Notes: generated from the sequence alone by a model not told the origin. Positions 17,345 through 28,250 are shown, counted from the stretch's first letter. The stretch is DNA of 64,000 bases from Gammaproteobacteria bacterium (GCA_018826895.1 JAHJYA010000135.1:19883-83882); one strand, 5' to 3'. Numbers and translations: made by a program.

Positions 17345-18219
17345 GGGCGCTGCTGGTCCTGGCTCTGCTGTTGCTGCAGGGCTGCAGCAGCCTGCTGTTC
17401 TACCCGCAGCAGCAGTTGCCGTTTACCCCGGAGCGCGCTGGCCTGGCCTACCGTGATGTGCAACTGACGGCCGTCGATGGCACACGCCTGCACGCCTGGT
17501 GGCTGCCGGCCAAACCAGGGGTGGCGGTCAAAGGCACGGTGCTGCACCTGCACGGCAATGGCGGCAATCTGGCCACCCACCTCGGCGGCAGCTACTGGCT
17601 GCCTGAGCAGGGTTATCAGGTGCTGATGCTCGACTATCGCGGTTACGGCCTTTCCGAGGGCACACCAAATTTGCCGGACGTTTATCAGGATGTCGACGCA
17701 GCCTTTGCCTGGCTGGCCACGGCTCCCGAGGTTCAAGGCAAGCCCCTGGTGCTGCTCGGCCAGAGTCTGGGCGGTGCGATTGCCGTGCATTACCTGGCTG
17801 AGCACGGGCCGCAGCGTGAGCGCCTAAGTGCCCTGGTGCTTGACGGTGTGCCGGCCAGTTACCGCGAGGTGGCGCGCTTCACCCTCGGCAACGCCTGGCT
17901 GACCTGGCCGCTGCAGGTGCCGCTGTCCTGGTTTGTGCCCGACGGCGACAGCGCCATCCAGGCCATCGGCGGTTTGCAGGGCTTGCCACTGCTGATCTAC
18001 CACAGCATTGACGATGCCGTGGTGCCTCTTTCCAACGGCGTGCGCTTGTATCAAGCTGCGCCCCCGCCGCGGGTGTTCCAGCCGACTCGCGGTGGCCACG
18101 TACACACCTTCGCTGACCCGACCTGGCGCCAGGTGATGCTGCTATTTATGGGCGATCCGCATGGCTTCACCGGTCTGCGGCGTCTGGCTGAAGTTCCTTC
18201 TGTAGAGAGTCCACAATGA
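17341..18219 (+). CDS. Alpha/beta-hydrolase lipoprotein
   Basis: A 292-residue serine hydrolase with a lipoprotein signal ([11 protein letters not shown], cysteine 15). It has the oxyanion segment HLHGNGGN, the nucleophile elbow GQSLGG (serine around residue 143), a likely acid in the HSIDDAVVP loop and a histidine in GGHVHTF. It resembles BEM46/FSH13-type membrane-anchored hydrolases. Substrate unknown. Starts inside the stop of the AIM24-like gene and ends overlapping the next gene by four bases, so the three genes are translationally coupled. Confidence 0.85.
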   Translation: MRALLVLALLLLQGCSSLLFYPQQQLPFTPERAGLAYRDVQLTAVDGTRLHAWWLPAKPGVAVKGTVLHLHGNGGNLATHLGGSYWLPEQGYQVLMLDYRGYGLSEGTPNLPDVYQDVDAAFAWLATAPEVQGKPLVLLGQSLGGAIAVHYLAEHGPQRERLSALVLDGVPASYREVARFTLGNAWLTWPLQVPLSWFVPDGDSAIQAIGGLQGLPLLIYHSIDDAVVPLSNGVRLYQAAPPPRVFQPTRGGHVHTFADPTWRQVMLLFMGDPHGFTGLRRLAEVPSVESPQ

Positions 18220-18518
18220 GCGAACGCAACCTGATTCCCTTCATCCTCACTGGCATTGGCAGTGTCTGCGCCACCGTGGCGGTGCTCGGTTACTACGGCT
18301 ACCTGCATGTCGCCAAACCTGAGGATGCTTTGCTGCTGTCCGAATTCACCATGCTCAAGACCATTCCCGGCGAGGACTACAAAGTCTCACTCAAGCCCGC
18401 CAGTCAGGTCGCCCAGTGCATCGATGGCGTGCTGGTGCTGTTCGACATGGAGCAGAAAGGGCTGACCGGTGTGCTGGTCGATGCGCGCAAGCAAGCAGTG
18501 CGCTGCAATCAGGAGTGA
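18216..18518 (+). CDS. Small conserved membrane-anchored protein
   Basis: A 100-residue protein with one N-terminal membrane helix (LIPFILTGIGSVCATVAVLGYYGYL) and a small C-terminal domain with two cysteines (QCIDGVLVLFDME, AVRCNQE). I do not recognise a named family. It is the last gene of the coupled AIM24-like/hydrolase operon (ATGA overlap) and may help anchor or regulate its partners; this is inference. Confidence 0.65.
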   Translation: MSERNLIPFILTGIGSVCATVAVLGYYGYLHVAKPEDALLLSEFTMLKTIPGEDYKVSLKPASQVAQCIDGVLVLFDMEQKGLTGVLVDARKQAVRCNQE

Positions 18519-18529
18519 TCCGGCCTGTA

Positions 18530-18700
18530 GGCGCGGAGGGCGCGCCTCGTGTCGCGACAAAAATGATAGGTCGCTATCTGTAGGAGCGAATTTATTCGCG
18601 ATAGACCTTGAAAGCGCCGAAAGCATCGCGGCTAAAGCGGAGCGCCGCCCGGTCCCTCCCGCGCTCCTGACATTGACCGACATTTGATGGGTGGCGCGAC
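18530..18700. repeat. Dispersed REP-type repeat, copy 1
   Basis: It contains CTGTAGGAGCGAATTTATTC followed by GCGAT, a Pseudomonas REP core that pairs with itself, and then GCGGCTAAAGCG and a GACATT-rich tail. A second copy with the same order of blocks lies near 49340-49445. It fills the gap between two convergent genes. Confidence 0.7.
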
Positions 18701-18701
18701 A

Positions 18702-19745
18702 CTAGTTAAACGCCGGCATGACCTGCTCGATAAACAGTTGCAGGGACTTTTTCTTCTCGGCATGGGGCAGGCTGTTGTCGGCCCAGAAGCTGAACTCGTC
18801 GACCCCTAGCTCTTGGTAATGGCGGATCCGTGCGATGACTTCGGCGGGGGTACCGATCATGGTGTTCTTGCGGATGTTCTCCAGCTCGAACTCGGGACGG
18901 TCCTTGAACTTCTCCAGTGGGCTGGCCGGTAGCAGGCCGTTGACTGGGGTCTGTTTATTGCCGAACCAGGCATCGAAGGTGCGGTAAAAATGCGAGATGG
19001 CCTCGGCGCCGACTTTCCAGCCGTCCGGCTCCTGCGGGCTGTGTACATGGGTATGGCGCAGCACCATCAGTTGTGGGCGTGGCACTTCGGGGTGGTTGGC
19101 CAGGGCGGTATCGAATTTGTTCTTCAGATCGAGGACTTCTTCATCGCCTTTCATCAGCGGTGTGACCATGACGTTGCAGCCATGCTTGACGGCGAAGTCG
19201 TGGGAGTCAGGGTCGCGGGCGGCGATCCACATCGGCGGGTGAGGGTGCTGTATGGGCCGTGGGGATGAGGTGGCGGTGGGGAATTTCCAGATATCGCCGT
19301 CATGGGCGCAGTCGCCCTGCCACAAGGCTTTGACCACCGGCACCATTTCCCGCAGGTGCTGGCCGCCGGATGATGCTGGAATGCCGCCCGCCATGCGGTC
19401 GAACTCATACTGGTAGGCGCCGCGGGCCAGCCCCACCTCCATACGGCCATTGCTGATGACGTCGAGCAGAGCGCACTCGCCAGCGACGCGGATGGGGTGC
19501 CAGAACGGCGCGATGATGGTGCCAGCGCCTAGGCGGATAGTCTGGGTGCGCGCAGCCAGGTAAGCCAGCAGCGGCATGGGGCTTGGCGAGATGGTGTAGT
19601 CCATCGCATGGTGCTCGCCGATCCACACCGTACTGAAACCACCGGCTTCGGCGAGCAAGGTCAGCTCGCAGAGGTCTTCAAACAACTGGCGGTGGCTGTT
19701 GTGCTCATCGTAGCGCTCCATGTGTACGAACAACGAAAACTTCAT
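18702..19745 (-). CDS. LLM-class flavin-dependent monooxygenase (TgnB-like oxygenase)
   Basis: A 347-residue bacterial-luciferase-like protein starting MKFSLFVHMERYD. Family hallmarks include GFSTVWIGEHHAMDY, IRLGAGTIIAPFWHP, LLDVISNGRMEVGLARGAY and a C-terminal IGTPAEVIARI. Such enzymes use reduced FMN from a partner reductase, and a flavin reductase gene lies in the same regulon (28650-29156). From memory the sequence resembles TgnB, the oxygenase that opens the ring of trigonelline in Acinetobacter baylyi. The upstream region holds a TGGTATACCA operator shared with the other units. A start 25 codons upstream is rejected because it would overlap the promoter. Family firm, substrate inferred. 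Confidence 0.85.
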   Translation of the reverse strand: MKFSLFVHMERYDEHNSHRQLFEDLCELTLLAEAGGFSTVWIGEHHAMDYTISPSPMPLLAYLAARTQTIRLGAGTIIAPFWHPIRVAGECALLDVISNGRMEVGLARGAYQYEFDRMAGGIPASSGGQHLREMVPVVKALWQGDCAHDGDIWKFPTATSSPRPIQHPHPPMWIAARDPDSHDFAVKHGCNVMVTPLMKGDEEVLDLKNKFDTALANHPEVPRPQLMVLRHTHVHSPQEPDGWKVGAEAISHFYRTFDAWFGNKQTPVNGLLPASPLEKFKDRPEFELENIRKNTMIGTPAEVIARIRHYQELGVDEFSFWADNSLPHAEKKKSLQLFIEQVMPAFN

Positions 19746-19885
19746 GACGCTTACCTCGGCAGTATTAATCATCGGCCTGGGTGGCCAGGTGGGGCGTGCT
19801 CTGGGTGATCCTGGCGGCATTTACCCATTGACTGGGCAGCAATGCCCTGCGCTGGACGTAGCCACTCACTGCTTATGCTGTTATC

Positions 19886-19895
19886 TGGTATACCA
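19886..19895. promoter_or_regulatory. TGGTATACCA operator, copy 1
   Basis: A perfect 10-base palindrome within TCTGGTATACCATAATATTG, about 140 bases before the start of the LLM monooxygenase and close behind the second binding-protein gene. FCD-type GntR regulators bind TNGTATACNA-like sites, so this is a likely operator for the GntR protein encoded in the cluster. Confidence 0.75.
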
Positions 19896-19952
19896 TAATA
19901 TTGTATTCGTGCAACTCCTTGTGCATGCTGCGCGACTGCACAACGGTTGGGC

Positions 19953-20975
19953 TTATTCGGCTTGCCAGGCGTACCAGCGCTTGGCAATGGCATCGCCCTG
20001 CTTGCTCCAGAACTTGAAATTCAGGGTGATCTGGCTGTCGGTATTGGCGCTGGGCAAGTTGCTGGCCAGGTTGGCGGGGATCAGCGCGGCGCTTTTCAGG
20101 TTGACCGGGGCATAACCGGTCTGGATGGCGAAGTCGGCCTGAGGTTGCGGTGCGGTGGCGTAGCCGAGAAACTGTTTGGCCGCTGCGGCATTTTTCGAGC
20201 CCCGCGGGATCACCAGGAAATCGCCGGAGACGAGGTTCTGCTGCCAGTTGATTGCAACCGGCGAGCCGCTTTGCTGGAGCGCATGGACGCGGCCATTCCA
20301 GAAAATCCCCAGGCTGGCTTGCCCGCTCGACAGTAACTGTTGCGACTCGTCGCCGCTGCCCCACCAGAGAATGTGCGGTTTCAAGGTGTCGAGTTTGCGA
20401 AATGCTCTGTCCACATCCAGCGGGTAGAGGCGCTCTGGCGCAACACCATCGGCGAGCAGGGCCATTTCCAGCACGCCGGGGCTTGGCCATTTGTAGAGGG
20501 CACGTTTGCCGGGGTATTTCTGGGTATCAAAGAGGGCAGCCCAGCCCTCGGGGGCGCTGGTCAGTTGCGAACTGTTGTAGCCCAGCACAAATGAAAAATA
20601 GAACGAACCCACCCCATAGATGGTGACAAAACGCGGGTCGATATTGCGCTGACCGACCTGTTTCAAGTCCAGGGGTTCGAGCAAGCCTTCACGGCCGGCC
20701 TTGAGGGCGAAATCGGCCTCGACATCTACCACATCCCACTGTACGTCGCCGCTCTGCACCATGGCGCGGAACGCTTCGTAGTCGGTGGGCCCCGCCTGGC
20801 GCACCGGGATACCGGTTTCCTGGGTGAACCCGTCGGCCCAGGCGCTTTGCTGGGCTGCCTGGGTGGTGCCGCCCCAGCTGACGAAGGTCAGAGTGTCCTG
20901 TGCGTAGCTGGGCAGGCAGACAAACGCCAAGCAGATGGCGAGCCGACGAACCTTCAACGACATACTCATACGCAT
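19953..20975 (-). CDS. ABC substrate-binding protein 2 (PotD/PotF type)
   Basis: A 340-residue periplasmic binding protein with a signal peptide (LAICLAFVCLPSYA, then QDTLTFVSWGG). It is a close paralogue of the protein encoded at 24039-25064: both share FVSWGGTTQ, VQWDVVDVEADFAL, GVGSFYFSFVLGYN, PGKRALYKWPSPGV and LYPLD-DRAF-KLDT. It belongs to the spermidine/putrescine-type family 1. It follows the ATPase gene after a 168-base gap containing a degenerate operator-like sequence, so it may be co-transcribed or separately controlled. It may bind a related ligand for the same permease. Confidence 0.85.
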   Translation of the reverse strand: MRMSMSLKVRRLAICLAFVCLPSYAQDTLTFVSWGGTTQAAQQSAWADGFTQETGIPVRQAGPTDYEAFRAMVQSGDVQWDVVDVEADFALKAGREGLLEPLDLKQVGQRNIDPRFVTIYGVGSFYFSFVLGYNSSQLTSAPEGWAALFDTQKYPGKRALYKWPSPGVLEMALLADGVAPERLYPLDVDRAFRKLDTLKPHILWWGSGDESQQLLSSGQASLGIFWNGRVHALQQSGSPVAINWQQNLVSGDFLVIPRGSKNAAAAKQFLGYATAPQPQADFAIQTGYAPVNLKSAALIPANLASNLPSANTDSQITLNFKFWSKQGDAIAKRWYAWQAE

Positions 20976-21143
20976 TCATCCTCTATTCAGTGCATGGGAG
21001 GCTGCTCAGTGATTGAACGAATGAAAGACGCAAGTTGTATGCCGGTGTGCCATATTCCTGTATGTCAATAGGCCTGAAGGCGCGAGGGGTTGTGACTCAG
21101 GCCACGTTTGCCTGGCGCATGACCTTGCAGAACGCCGCCTGCG

Positions 21144-22286
21144 TTAGTGTGCGGCGCTTTTGCTCAGGTCGGCGGCATTCCATTCGCTGTACACGCAGGC
21201 ATCCGCCGCGGCCCAGCGCACCCGCACCTGAGCACCACTGTGCAACGGTGCCTGACCATGGGGCAGGGCTTTTACGGTCAGACGACTGCCCCCTGGGGTC
21301 ACGACGCTGCAGGTCAGGCTGTCACCGAGGAACACCACTTCGCTGACCTGGGCGGTTATTTCGTTCCAGCCGGCCAGCAGCGGCGTTGGCGCATCCAGTG
21401 GCAGTACCTGGGCTTTTTCCGGGCGTACCATGAGCAGCACGTCGCTGTTGAGGGGCAGGTTTTGCGGTTTTATGGCCAAAATCTGCTGCTCAAAGTGCAC
21501 CGAGGCATTGCCCGTGAGGGTGCCCTGGAGGAAGTTGGAGTTACCGAGAAAGGAGGCAACGAAGGCGTTGGGCGGGTTCTGGTACAGCGTCTGCCCGGTG
21601 CCGAGGCCGACGATGCGGCCGTGGCTGAAGATGGCAATGCGCTGGGATAGACGCATGGCTTCCTCTTGGTCATGGGTCACGTAGACAATGGTTATGCCCA
21701 GGCGGCGATGCAGGTGGCGCAGTTCGTCTTGCAAATCCTCGCGGAGTTTTTTATCCAGCGCACCGAGGGGTTCGTCCATCAGCAGAATGCGCGGCTCGTA
21801 GACCAGCGCCCGAGCAATCGCCACCCGTTGCTGCTGGCCACCCGAGAGTTGAGAAGGGCGGCGGTGGGCGAAACTCTCCAGTTGCACCAGCTTGAGCATA
21901 GCCTCGACCCGGCGCTCGCATTCATCGGCGGCGAGTTTGCGGATATCCAGGGGGAAGCTGATATTGCCGCGTACGGAGAGGTGCGGGAACAGCGAGTAAC
22001 GCTGGAACACCATACCTATATCGCGTTTGTGCGGCGGCACATTGATCAGTGATTTGCCTTGCACCAGGATCTCCCCGGAGCTGGGCGTCTCGAAGCCCGC
22101 GAGCATCGACAAGGTGGTGCTTTTGCCGGAGCCGCTGGAGCCGAGGAAGGTTAGAAACTCGCCTTCATGGATATCCAGCGAGAGGTTGTCCACCGCGACG
22201 AAATCGCCGTAGTGCTTATTCAATTTGCTCAGGCGTACCAAGGGTGTCGCGGCGGCCTGGGAGGTGTCGGTGATCACGGCACTCAT
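21144..22286 (-). CDS. ABC transporter ATPase (PotA-like)
   Basis: A 380-residue ATPase. Walker A GSSGSGKST (49-57), signature LSGGQQQRVAIARAL, Walker B RILLMDEPLGALD and the H-loop THDQEEAM are all intact, and the C-terminal 130 residues form a TOBE regulatory domain (FLGNSNFLQG). It powers the two permeases encoded just upstream in the operon. Type and neighbours indicate import of a small cationic or zwitterionic amine, in line with polyamine-family transporters. Confidence 0.92.
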   Translation of the reverse strand: MSAVITDTSQAAATPLVRLSKLNKHYGDFVAVDNLSLDIHEGEFLTFLGSSGSGKSTTLSMLAGFETPSSGEILVQGKSLINVPPHKRDIGMVFQRYSLFPHLSVRGNISFPLDIRKLAADECERRVEAMLKLVQLESFAHRRPSQLSGGQQQRVAIARALVYEPRILLMDEPLGALDKKLREDLQDELRHLHRRLGITIVYVTHDQEEAMRLSQRIAIFSHGRIVGLGTGQTLYQNPPNAFVASFLGNSNFLQGTLTGNASVHFEQQILAIKPQNLPLNSDVLLMVRPEKAQVLPLDAPTPLLAGWNEITAQVSEVVFLGDSLTCSVVTPGGSRLTVKALPHGQAPLHSGAQVRVRWAAADACVYSEWNAADLSKSAAH

Positions 22287-22302
22287 GCAATTCTCCTCGG
22301 GA

Positions 22303-23112
22303 TCAACGGGTGGGTGACGTGCGTCGGCGCAGCAGGGCGGCGATCAGCATCACCAGAAAAGACAGGCCGATCAGCAGTGTCGAGGCGACGGCAATCACGG
22401 GGGTCAGGTCCTGGCGCAGGGTGGTCCACATTTTTACCGGCAAGGTCTGCAGGCTCGGGCTGGCCATCATCACGCTGAGTACCACTTCATCCCATGACAC
22501 CAGAAACGCAAACAGCGCGCCGGCCACGATGCCTGGACGAATCGCCGGGAAGGTCACCTTGAGGATGGCTTGCAGACGCGAGGCACCACAAATCACCGCC
22601 GCATCTTCGATGGCTTGATCGAAGAGCTTGAGCGAGTTGATCAGCGAGATGACGGTGAACGGCAAGGCGACGATCACATGGCTGACCACGAAGGCGAACA
22701 GCGTGCCGGTGTAACCAAGCTTGAGAAACAGCGCGTAGACCGCCACCGCGATAATCACCAGCGGCACAATCATGGGCAGGGTGAACAGTGCATAGAGCAG
22801 CTCGCGCCCGGGGAAGCGCCCGCGCACCAAGGCAAAGGCAGCCGGCAGGCCCAGCGCCAGTGCGCAGATCGTAGTCAGCACGGCCACCTTGAGGCTGACC
22901 AGGGCGGAGGTCATCCATTGTTCATTGGCGAAGAACTGGCCGTACCATTTCAGGGTCCAGCCCGGCGGTGGGAAAATTAGCCACTGCGACGAGCCGAAGG
23001 ACAGCAGCACGATGAAGACGATGGGCAGCAGCAAAAACAGCGCGATAAGTGCCGTGGTGCAGAACAGGCCATAGCGCAGGCGCCGTCCCATGGCATTGGG
23101 CGATAGCAGCAT
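22303..23112 (-). CDS. ABC permease (PotI/PotC-like)
   Basis: A 269-residue inner-membrane permease with six predicted helices, beginning YGLFCTTALIALFLLLPIVFIVLLSF. It carries the ATPase-coupling EAA loop in variant form (AIEDAAVICGASRLQAILKVTFPAIRPGI). It pairs with the permease encoded immediately upstream (six-base gap) to form the membrane channel. Size and order match PotI-type subunits. Confidence 0.9.
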   Translation of the reverse strand: MLLSPNAMGRRLRYGLFCTTALIALFLLLPIVFIVLLSFGSSQWLIFPPPGWTLKWYGQFFANEQWMTSALVSLKVAVLTTICALALGLPAAFALVRGRFPGRELLYALFTLPMIVPLVIIAVAVYALFLKLGYTGTLFAFVVSHVIVALPFTVISLINSLKLFDQAIEDAAVICGASRLQAILKVTFPAIRPGIVAGALFAFLVSWDEVVLSVMMASPSLQTLPVKMWTTLRQDLTPVIAVASTLLIGLSFLVMLIAALLRRRTSPTR

Positions 23113-23118
23113 GACAAC

Positions 23119-24042
23119 TTACCTCGCTGTGCTGGAAGCCACAGGCGATTCCGCCTGCAGCTTCAGGTAGACATAGAACAGCACCAGGGTAATCAGGATC
23201 AACAAGGCCGCTGCCGCACTGGCCAGCCCCCAATTGAGGAACGATTGCACCTGCTGGATGATGAACTCCGGCAGCATCATGTTCTGCGCCCCGCCGAGCA
23301 GCGCCGGGGTGACGTAGTAGCCGAGGGACATGACGAAGACCATCAATGCGCCGGAAAAAATGCCCGGCCGGCACAGCGGCAGAAAGACCTTGAAGAAGCT
23401 GCGCAGTGGGCTTGCTCCGCATATCGAGCCGGCCTGCAGCACCATGGGGTCGATGGCGCTCATGGTGGCCTGCAACGGCAGCACGATGAACGGGATCATG
23501 ATGTAGCTCATGCCGATCACCACGCCGGTGAGGTTATGCACCATCGCCAGCGGTTCATTGATCAGCCCCAGGCTTTGCAAGGTGCTATTGATCACCCCTG
23601 ATGATTGCAGCAACACCAGCCATGAATAGGTACGTGCCAGCAGGCTGGTCCACATCGACAGCAGTACGATGTTCAGCAACCAGCGGCCCCAGCCATTGGG
23701 CGTCAGAGTAATCGCCCAGGCCAGGGGGAAACCCAGCAGCAGACTGAACAGGGTCACCAGACTGGCCACTGCGAAAGTGTTGAACAGCACCTTCGAGTAG
23801 GCCGAGCTGGCAAAAAGTTGTTCGTAATTGCCCAGGCCAGGCGTTGGCTCCAGCACACCGCGCAGCAGCAACCCCAGTAGCGGTACGAGGAAGAACAAAC
23901 CCAGGAACAGCAGCGTGGGTAGCAGGTACGTTGCACCGCGCCAGCGCACCGCCTGCTCGCCACTGTGCGATTGGGCCGTGGGAGCGCGACTTGCGCGCGC
24001 TGCCAGGTTCGCCGCCGGAGTTGGGCGCGCGGCCATCTTCAT
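23119..24042 (-). CDS. ABC permease (PotH/PotB-like)
   Basis: About 307 residues, six or more membrane helices (YLLPTLLFLGLFFLVPLLGLLL near the N-terminus) and an EAA-type loop (LQAGSICGASPLRSFFKVFLPLCRPGI). The N-terminal 40 residues are cytoplasmic and alanine/arginine-rich. I place the start at the ATG overlapping the binding-protein stop by four bases (ATGA); an ATG four codons earlier is also possible. It partners with the second permease and the ATPase. Confidence 0.88.
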   Translation of the reverse strand: MKMAARPTPAANLAARASRAPTAQSHSGEQAVRWRGATYLLPTLLFLGLFFLVPLLGLLLRGVLEPTPGLGNYEQLFASSAYSKVLFNTFAVASLVTLFSLLLGFPLAWAITLTPNGWGRWLLNIVLLSMWTSLLARTYSWLVLLQSSGVINSTLQSLGLINEPLAMVHNLTGVVIGMSYIMIPFIVLPLQATMSAIDPMVLQAGSICGASPLRSFFKVFLPLCRPGIFSGALMVFVMSLGYYVTPALLGGAQNMMLPEFIIQQVQSFLNWGLASAAAALLILITLVLFYVYLKLQAESPVASSTAR

Positions 24043-25064
24043 TTCACCAGCCACTCATTCCAGCGTGTCGCGATTTCGGCGCCGTTCTTGGCCCAGTAGG
24101 CGTAGTCGAGCGTGATCTGATCGGCGGCGTGGGCGGTGGGCAGGCTGCTGGCCAGATCCGGTTCCAGCAAGCTGACGCTGTCGACGTTGACCGGTGCGTA
24201 GGCTGTCAGGTTGGCAAACTCGGCCTGGCCGGCGGCACTGCTGGCCTGGGCCAGAAACTTCATGGCGGCCTCTTTGTTCTTGGCACCTTTGGGGATGACC
24301 AGGAAGTCAGCCATGACCAGGTTCTGTTTCCAGCTCACGCCAACCGATGCACCTTCTTGCATCAGGGCATGCACCCGCCCGTTCCAGAACTGGCCGATCG
24401 CGGCTTCTCCTGAGGCCAGAAACTGCTGGGATTGTGCGCCGCTGCCCCACCAGATGATGTCTTTCTTGATGGTGTCGAGTTTCGTGAAGGCGCGGTCCAG
24501 GTCCAGCGGGTAGAGCTTGTCCGGCGTTACGCCGTCGGCCAGCAGCGCCAGCTCGATCACCCCAGGGCTTGGCCATTTGTAGAGTGCACGTTTGCCGGGG
24601 AAGGTCGTGGTGTCGAACAGGGCACTCCAGTCTTGCGGGGCTTTATCGCCACTGCGTTTCTGGTTGTAACCGAGCACGAAGGAAAAGTAGAAGGAGCCGA
24701 CACCGTGATCGGAGACGAAGCGTGGGTCGATTTTATCGCGTGCGATGACGTTGAAGTCCAGGGGTTCCAGCAAGCCTTCGCTGGCGGCCCGCAGGGCGAA
24801 GTCGGCCTCAACATCGACCACATCCCATTGCACGTTGCCGCTTTCGACCATGGCCTTGAGCTTGCCATAGTCGGTGGGGCCGTCCTGCAGCACCTTGATG
24901 CCGGTGGCGTCGGTGAATGGATCGGCCCAGGACTCTTTCTGGGCGTCTTGAGTGGTACCGCCCCAGCTGACGAAACTCATGCTCTGCTCAGCGGCGTTGG
25001 CCACGCCCATGCCCAGAAGCCCTGCTGCGATCAGCGTTAATGCAGATTTTTTCAACACCATCAT
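24039..25064 (-). CDS. ABC substrate-binding protein 1 (PotD/PotF type)
   Basis: A 341-residue periplasmic binding protein with a clear signal peptide (ALTLIAAGLLGMGVANA, cleavage before AEQ). The mature start MSFVSWGGTTQ and the blocks QWDVVDVEADFALRAA and FYFSFVLGYN are of the family-1 polyamine-type binders. First gene of the transporter operon: AGAGGG sits five bases before the ATG, and an operator-like palindrome lies about 170 bases upstream. A second paralogous binder is at the end of the operon. Confidence 0.9.
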   Translation of the reverse strand: MMVLKKSALTLIAAGLLGMGVANAAEQSMSFVSWGGTTQDAQKESWADPFTDATGIKVLQDGPTDYGKLKAMVESGNVQWDVVDVEADFALRAASEGLLEPLDFNVIARDKIDPRFVSDHGVGSFYFSFVLGYNQKRSGDKAPQDWSALFDTTTFPGKRALYKWPSPGVIELALLADGVTPDKLYPLDLDRAFTKLDTIKKDIIWWGSGAQSQQFLASGEAAIGQFWNGRVHALMQEGASVGVSWKQNLVMADFLVIPKGAKNKEAAMKFLAQASSAAGQAEFANLTAYAPVNVDSVSLLEPDLASSLPTAHAADQITLDYAYWAKNGAEIATRWNEWLVK

Positions 25065-25363
25065 GAATGCCCTCTTTCTTGTGGTTTACGCACATGAGCA
25101 TCACGTATGCCCACACACGCTTTAAGGAGCAGTAGGTCCATGGGGGCCTTAAAAAGGTGGCCAGATCGGAAGCTGTTATTAGGACTTTCCCTTGCGGGCG
25201 CTTCATCAATTAGCTCGGCCTACGGAATGTCATATTATGGTATTCCAAACTTTCTGCAAGCCTTTGCCAGGGTCGATTACCGCGATCTCTTTGTCTTTTT
25301 CCAGGTCGTACACAGGAGCTTTTGATTTGTAAGGTATTAATCTGCAGCCAGGGCCGCTGATGC
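25065..25363. other. Intergenic region in front of the transporter operon
   Basis: No gene. It includes an operator-like palindrome (listed) and the end region of the ribBX-like gene. The transporter promoter should lie here, between the palindrome and the binding-protein start. No clear terminator for the ribBX-like gene can be seen. Confidence 0.5.
25238..25247. promoter_or_regulatory. TGGTATTCCA operator, copy 2 (one mismatch)
   Basis: Within ATTATGGTATTCCAAAC. It differs from the perfect TGGTATACCA palindrome at one base and lies about 170 bases before the first binding-protein gene, so it is the likely control site of the transporter operon. Confidence 0.65.
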
Positions 25364-26485
25364 TTAGCAGGCAGGTGTCGGCTCATATGGGATGCTGCTC
25401 AGCACCTTCAGGTTATAGCCCGCCAGGCCGACATATTTCAGCGGCGGCCCCAGGTGGTGAAAGACGCCCACACCCAGGTCCTGCAATATCTGTGCACCTG
25501 TCCCCACCTCCGAGTAACTGCGCGACGCGACCTGATTGAATGGGCGCTTGGCTTGCGTCAGCTGCGGTACCCGTTCCAGCAGCGCCTGGGAAGACTCGTG
25601 GTTGGCCAACACGACCACCACGCCGTTGCCCGCGGCTGCGACCTTTTGCAGAGCGGCCCAAAGCGTCCACGCTGGCGGGCCGCTGTATTCCGCGCCCACC
25701 AGGTCGCGCAGCGGATCCAGGGCATGCACGCGCACCAGGCAGGCGTGATCGCGCTGTATATCGCCCATCACCATGGCCAGGTGGACGCCTCCGTCGAGGC
25801 AGTCTTCATAGGTCACCAGGCGGAAAGTGCCGTGCACGGTGGGCAGTTCCCGCTCACCAATACGGCGGACCGTGTGCTCCGTACTGAGGCGGTAATGGAT
25901 GAGGTCGGCGATGGTGCCGATCTTGATCCCGTGGCGCGCGGCGAAGGCCTCCAGCTCTGGGCGGCGAGCCATGCTGCCGTCGTCGTTCATTACCTCGACG
26001 ATCACCGCAGCCGGGCTAAAGCCCGCCAGGCGCGCCAGGTCGCAGCCGGCCTCGGTGTGCCCGGCACGGCTCAGCACGCCACCTTCGCGGGCACGTAGAG
26101 GGAAGACATGGCCGGGTTGGACCAGGTCATCGGCGCAGGCATCAGCCGCCACGGCTGCCTTTATGGTGCGGTTGCGATCAGCCGCAGAGATGCCGGTCGT
26201 CACCCCCTGAGCGGCTTCGATCGAAACGGTAAAGGCGGTGGCAAACGCGCTGCCATTATTTGGCACCATTTGCTCAAGCCCGAGGCGCTGACAATGTGCG
26301 TCGGTCAGCGTCAGGCAGATCAGGCCGCGCGCCTCTCGCGCCATGAAATTGATGGCCTCGGGGGTACATGCCTCGGCGGCGAGGAGCAAGTCGCCTTCGT
26401 TTTCCCGGTCCTCATCGTCGACCAGCAGTACCATTTTGCCTTGGCGGAAGTCTTCGATTATTTCGGCGGTGCTGTTGAAGGGCAT
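25364..26485 (-). CDS. RibBX-like DHBP synthase with degenerate GTP cyclohydrolase II domain
   Basis: A 373-residue protein. The N-terminal 210 residues are a 3,4-dihydroxy-2-butanone-4-phosphate synthase with the acidic loop [10 protein letters not shown] (23-32) and RAGHTEA (140-146), both catalytic. The C-terminal part is related to GTP cyclohydrolase II but lacks the three zinc cysteines and the catalytic region: where active enzymes have a GSLRCDCG-type block this one has [10 protein letters not shown]. So it should make one half of riboflavin's precursors but not the other. It is a paralogue of the housekeeping enzyme in a catabolic cluster and probably boosts FMN for the LLM monooxygenase. 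The start beginning [10 protein letters not shown] is preferred because an earlier one falls in the operator. Confidence 0.8.
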   Translation of the reverse strand: MPFNSTAEIIEDFRQGKMVLLVDDEDRENEGDLLLAAEACTPEAINFMAREARGLICLTLTDAHCQRLGLEQMVPNNGSAFATAFTVSIEAAQGVTTGISAADRNRTIKAAVAADACADDLVQPGHVFPLRAREGGVLSRAGHTEAGCDLARLAGFSPAAVIVEVMNDDGSMARRPELEAFAARHGIKIGTIADLIHYRLSTEHTVRRIGERELPTVHGTFRLVTYEDCLDGGVHLAMVMGDIQRDHACLVRVHALDPLRDLVGAEYSGPPAWTLWAALQKVAAAGNGVVVVLANHESSQALLERVPQLTQAKRPFNQVASRSYSEVGTGAQILQDLGVGVFHHLGPPLKYVGLAGYNLKVLSSIPYEPTPAC

Positions 26486-26519
26486 GTCAGTGTCCTCGGT
26501 GGAATCTGTAGAGGTATTT

Positions 26520-26529
26520 TGGTATACCA
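26520..26529. promoter_or_regulatory. TGGTATACCA operator, copy 3
   Basis: A perfect palindrome inside TTTTGGTATACCATAATACA, centred between the divergent ribBX-like and DUF1330 genes, 35 and 29 bases from their start codons. One bound regulator could control both directions. Confidence 0.8.
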
Positions 26530-26557
26530 TAATACAAATTTACAGCAAGGAGATGCC

Positions 26558-28215
<1,658 letters not shown>

Positions 28216-28250
28216 GACGCCCTCAACGCTACGCAGCCATGGCGTGGTGT

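Noticed and set aside
25364..26485. Reading the ribB-like gene as a bifunctional RibBA
   Set aside because: The three zinc-binding cysteines and the catalytic block of GTP cyclohydrolase II are missing, so only the DHBP synthase half can be supported.
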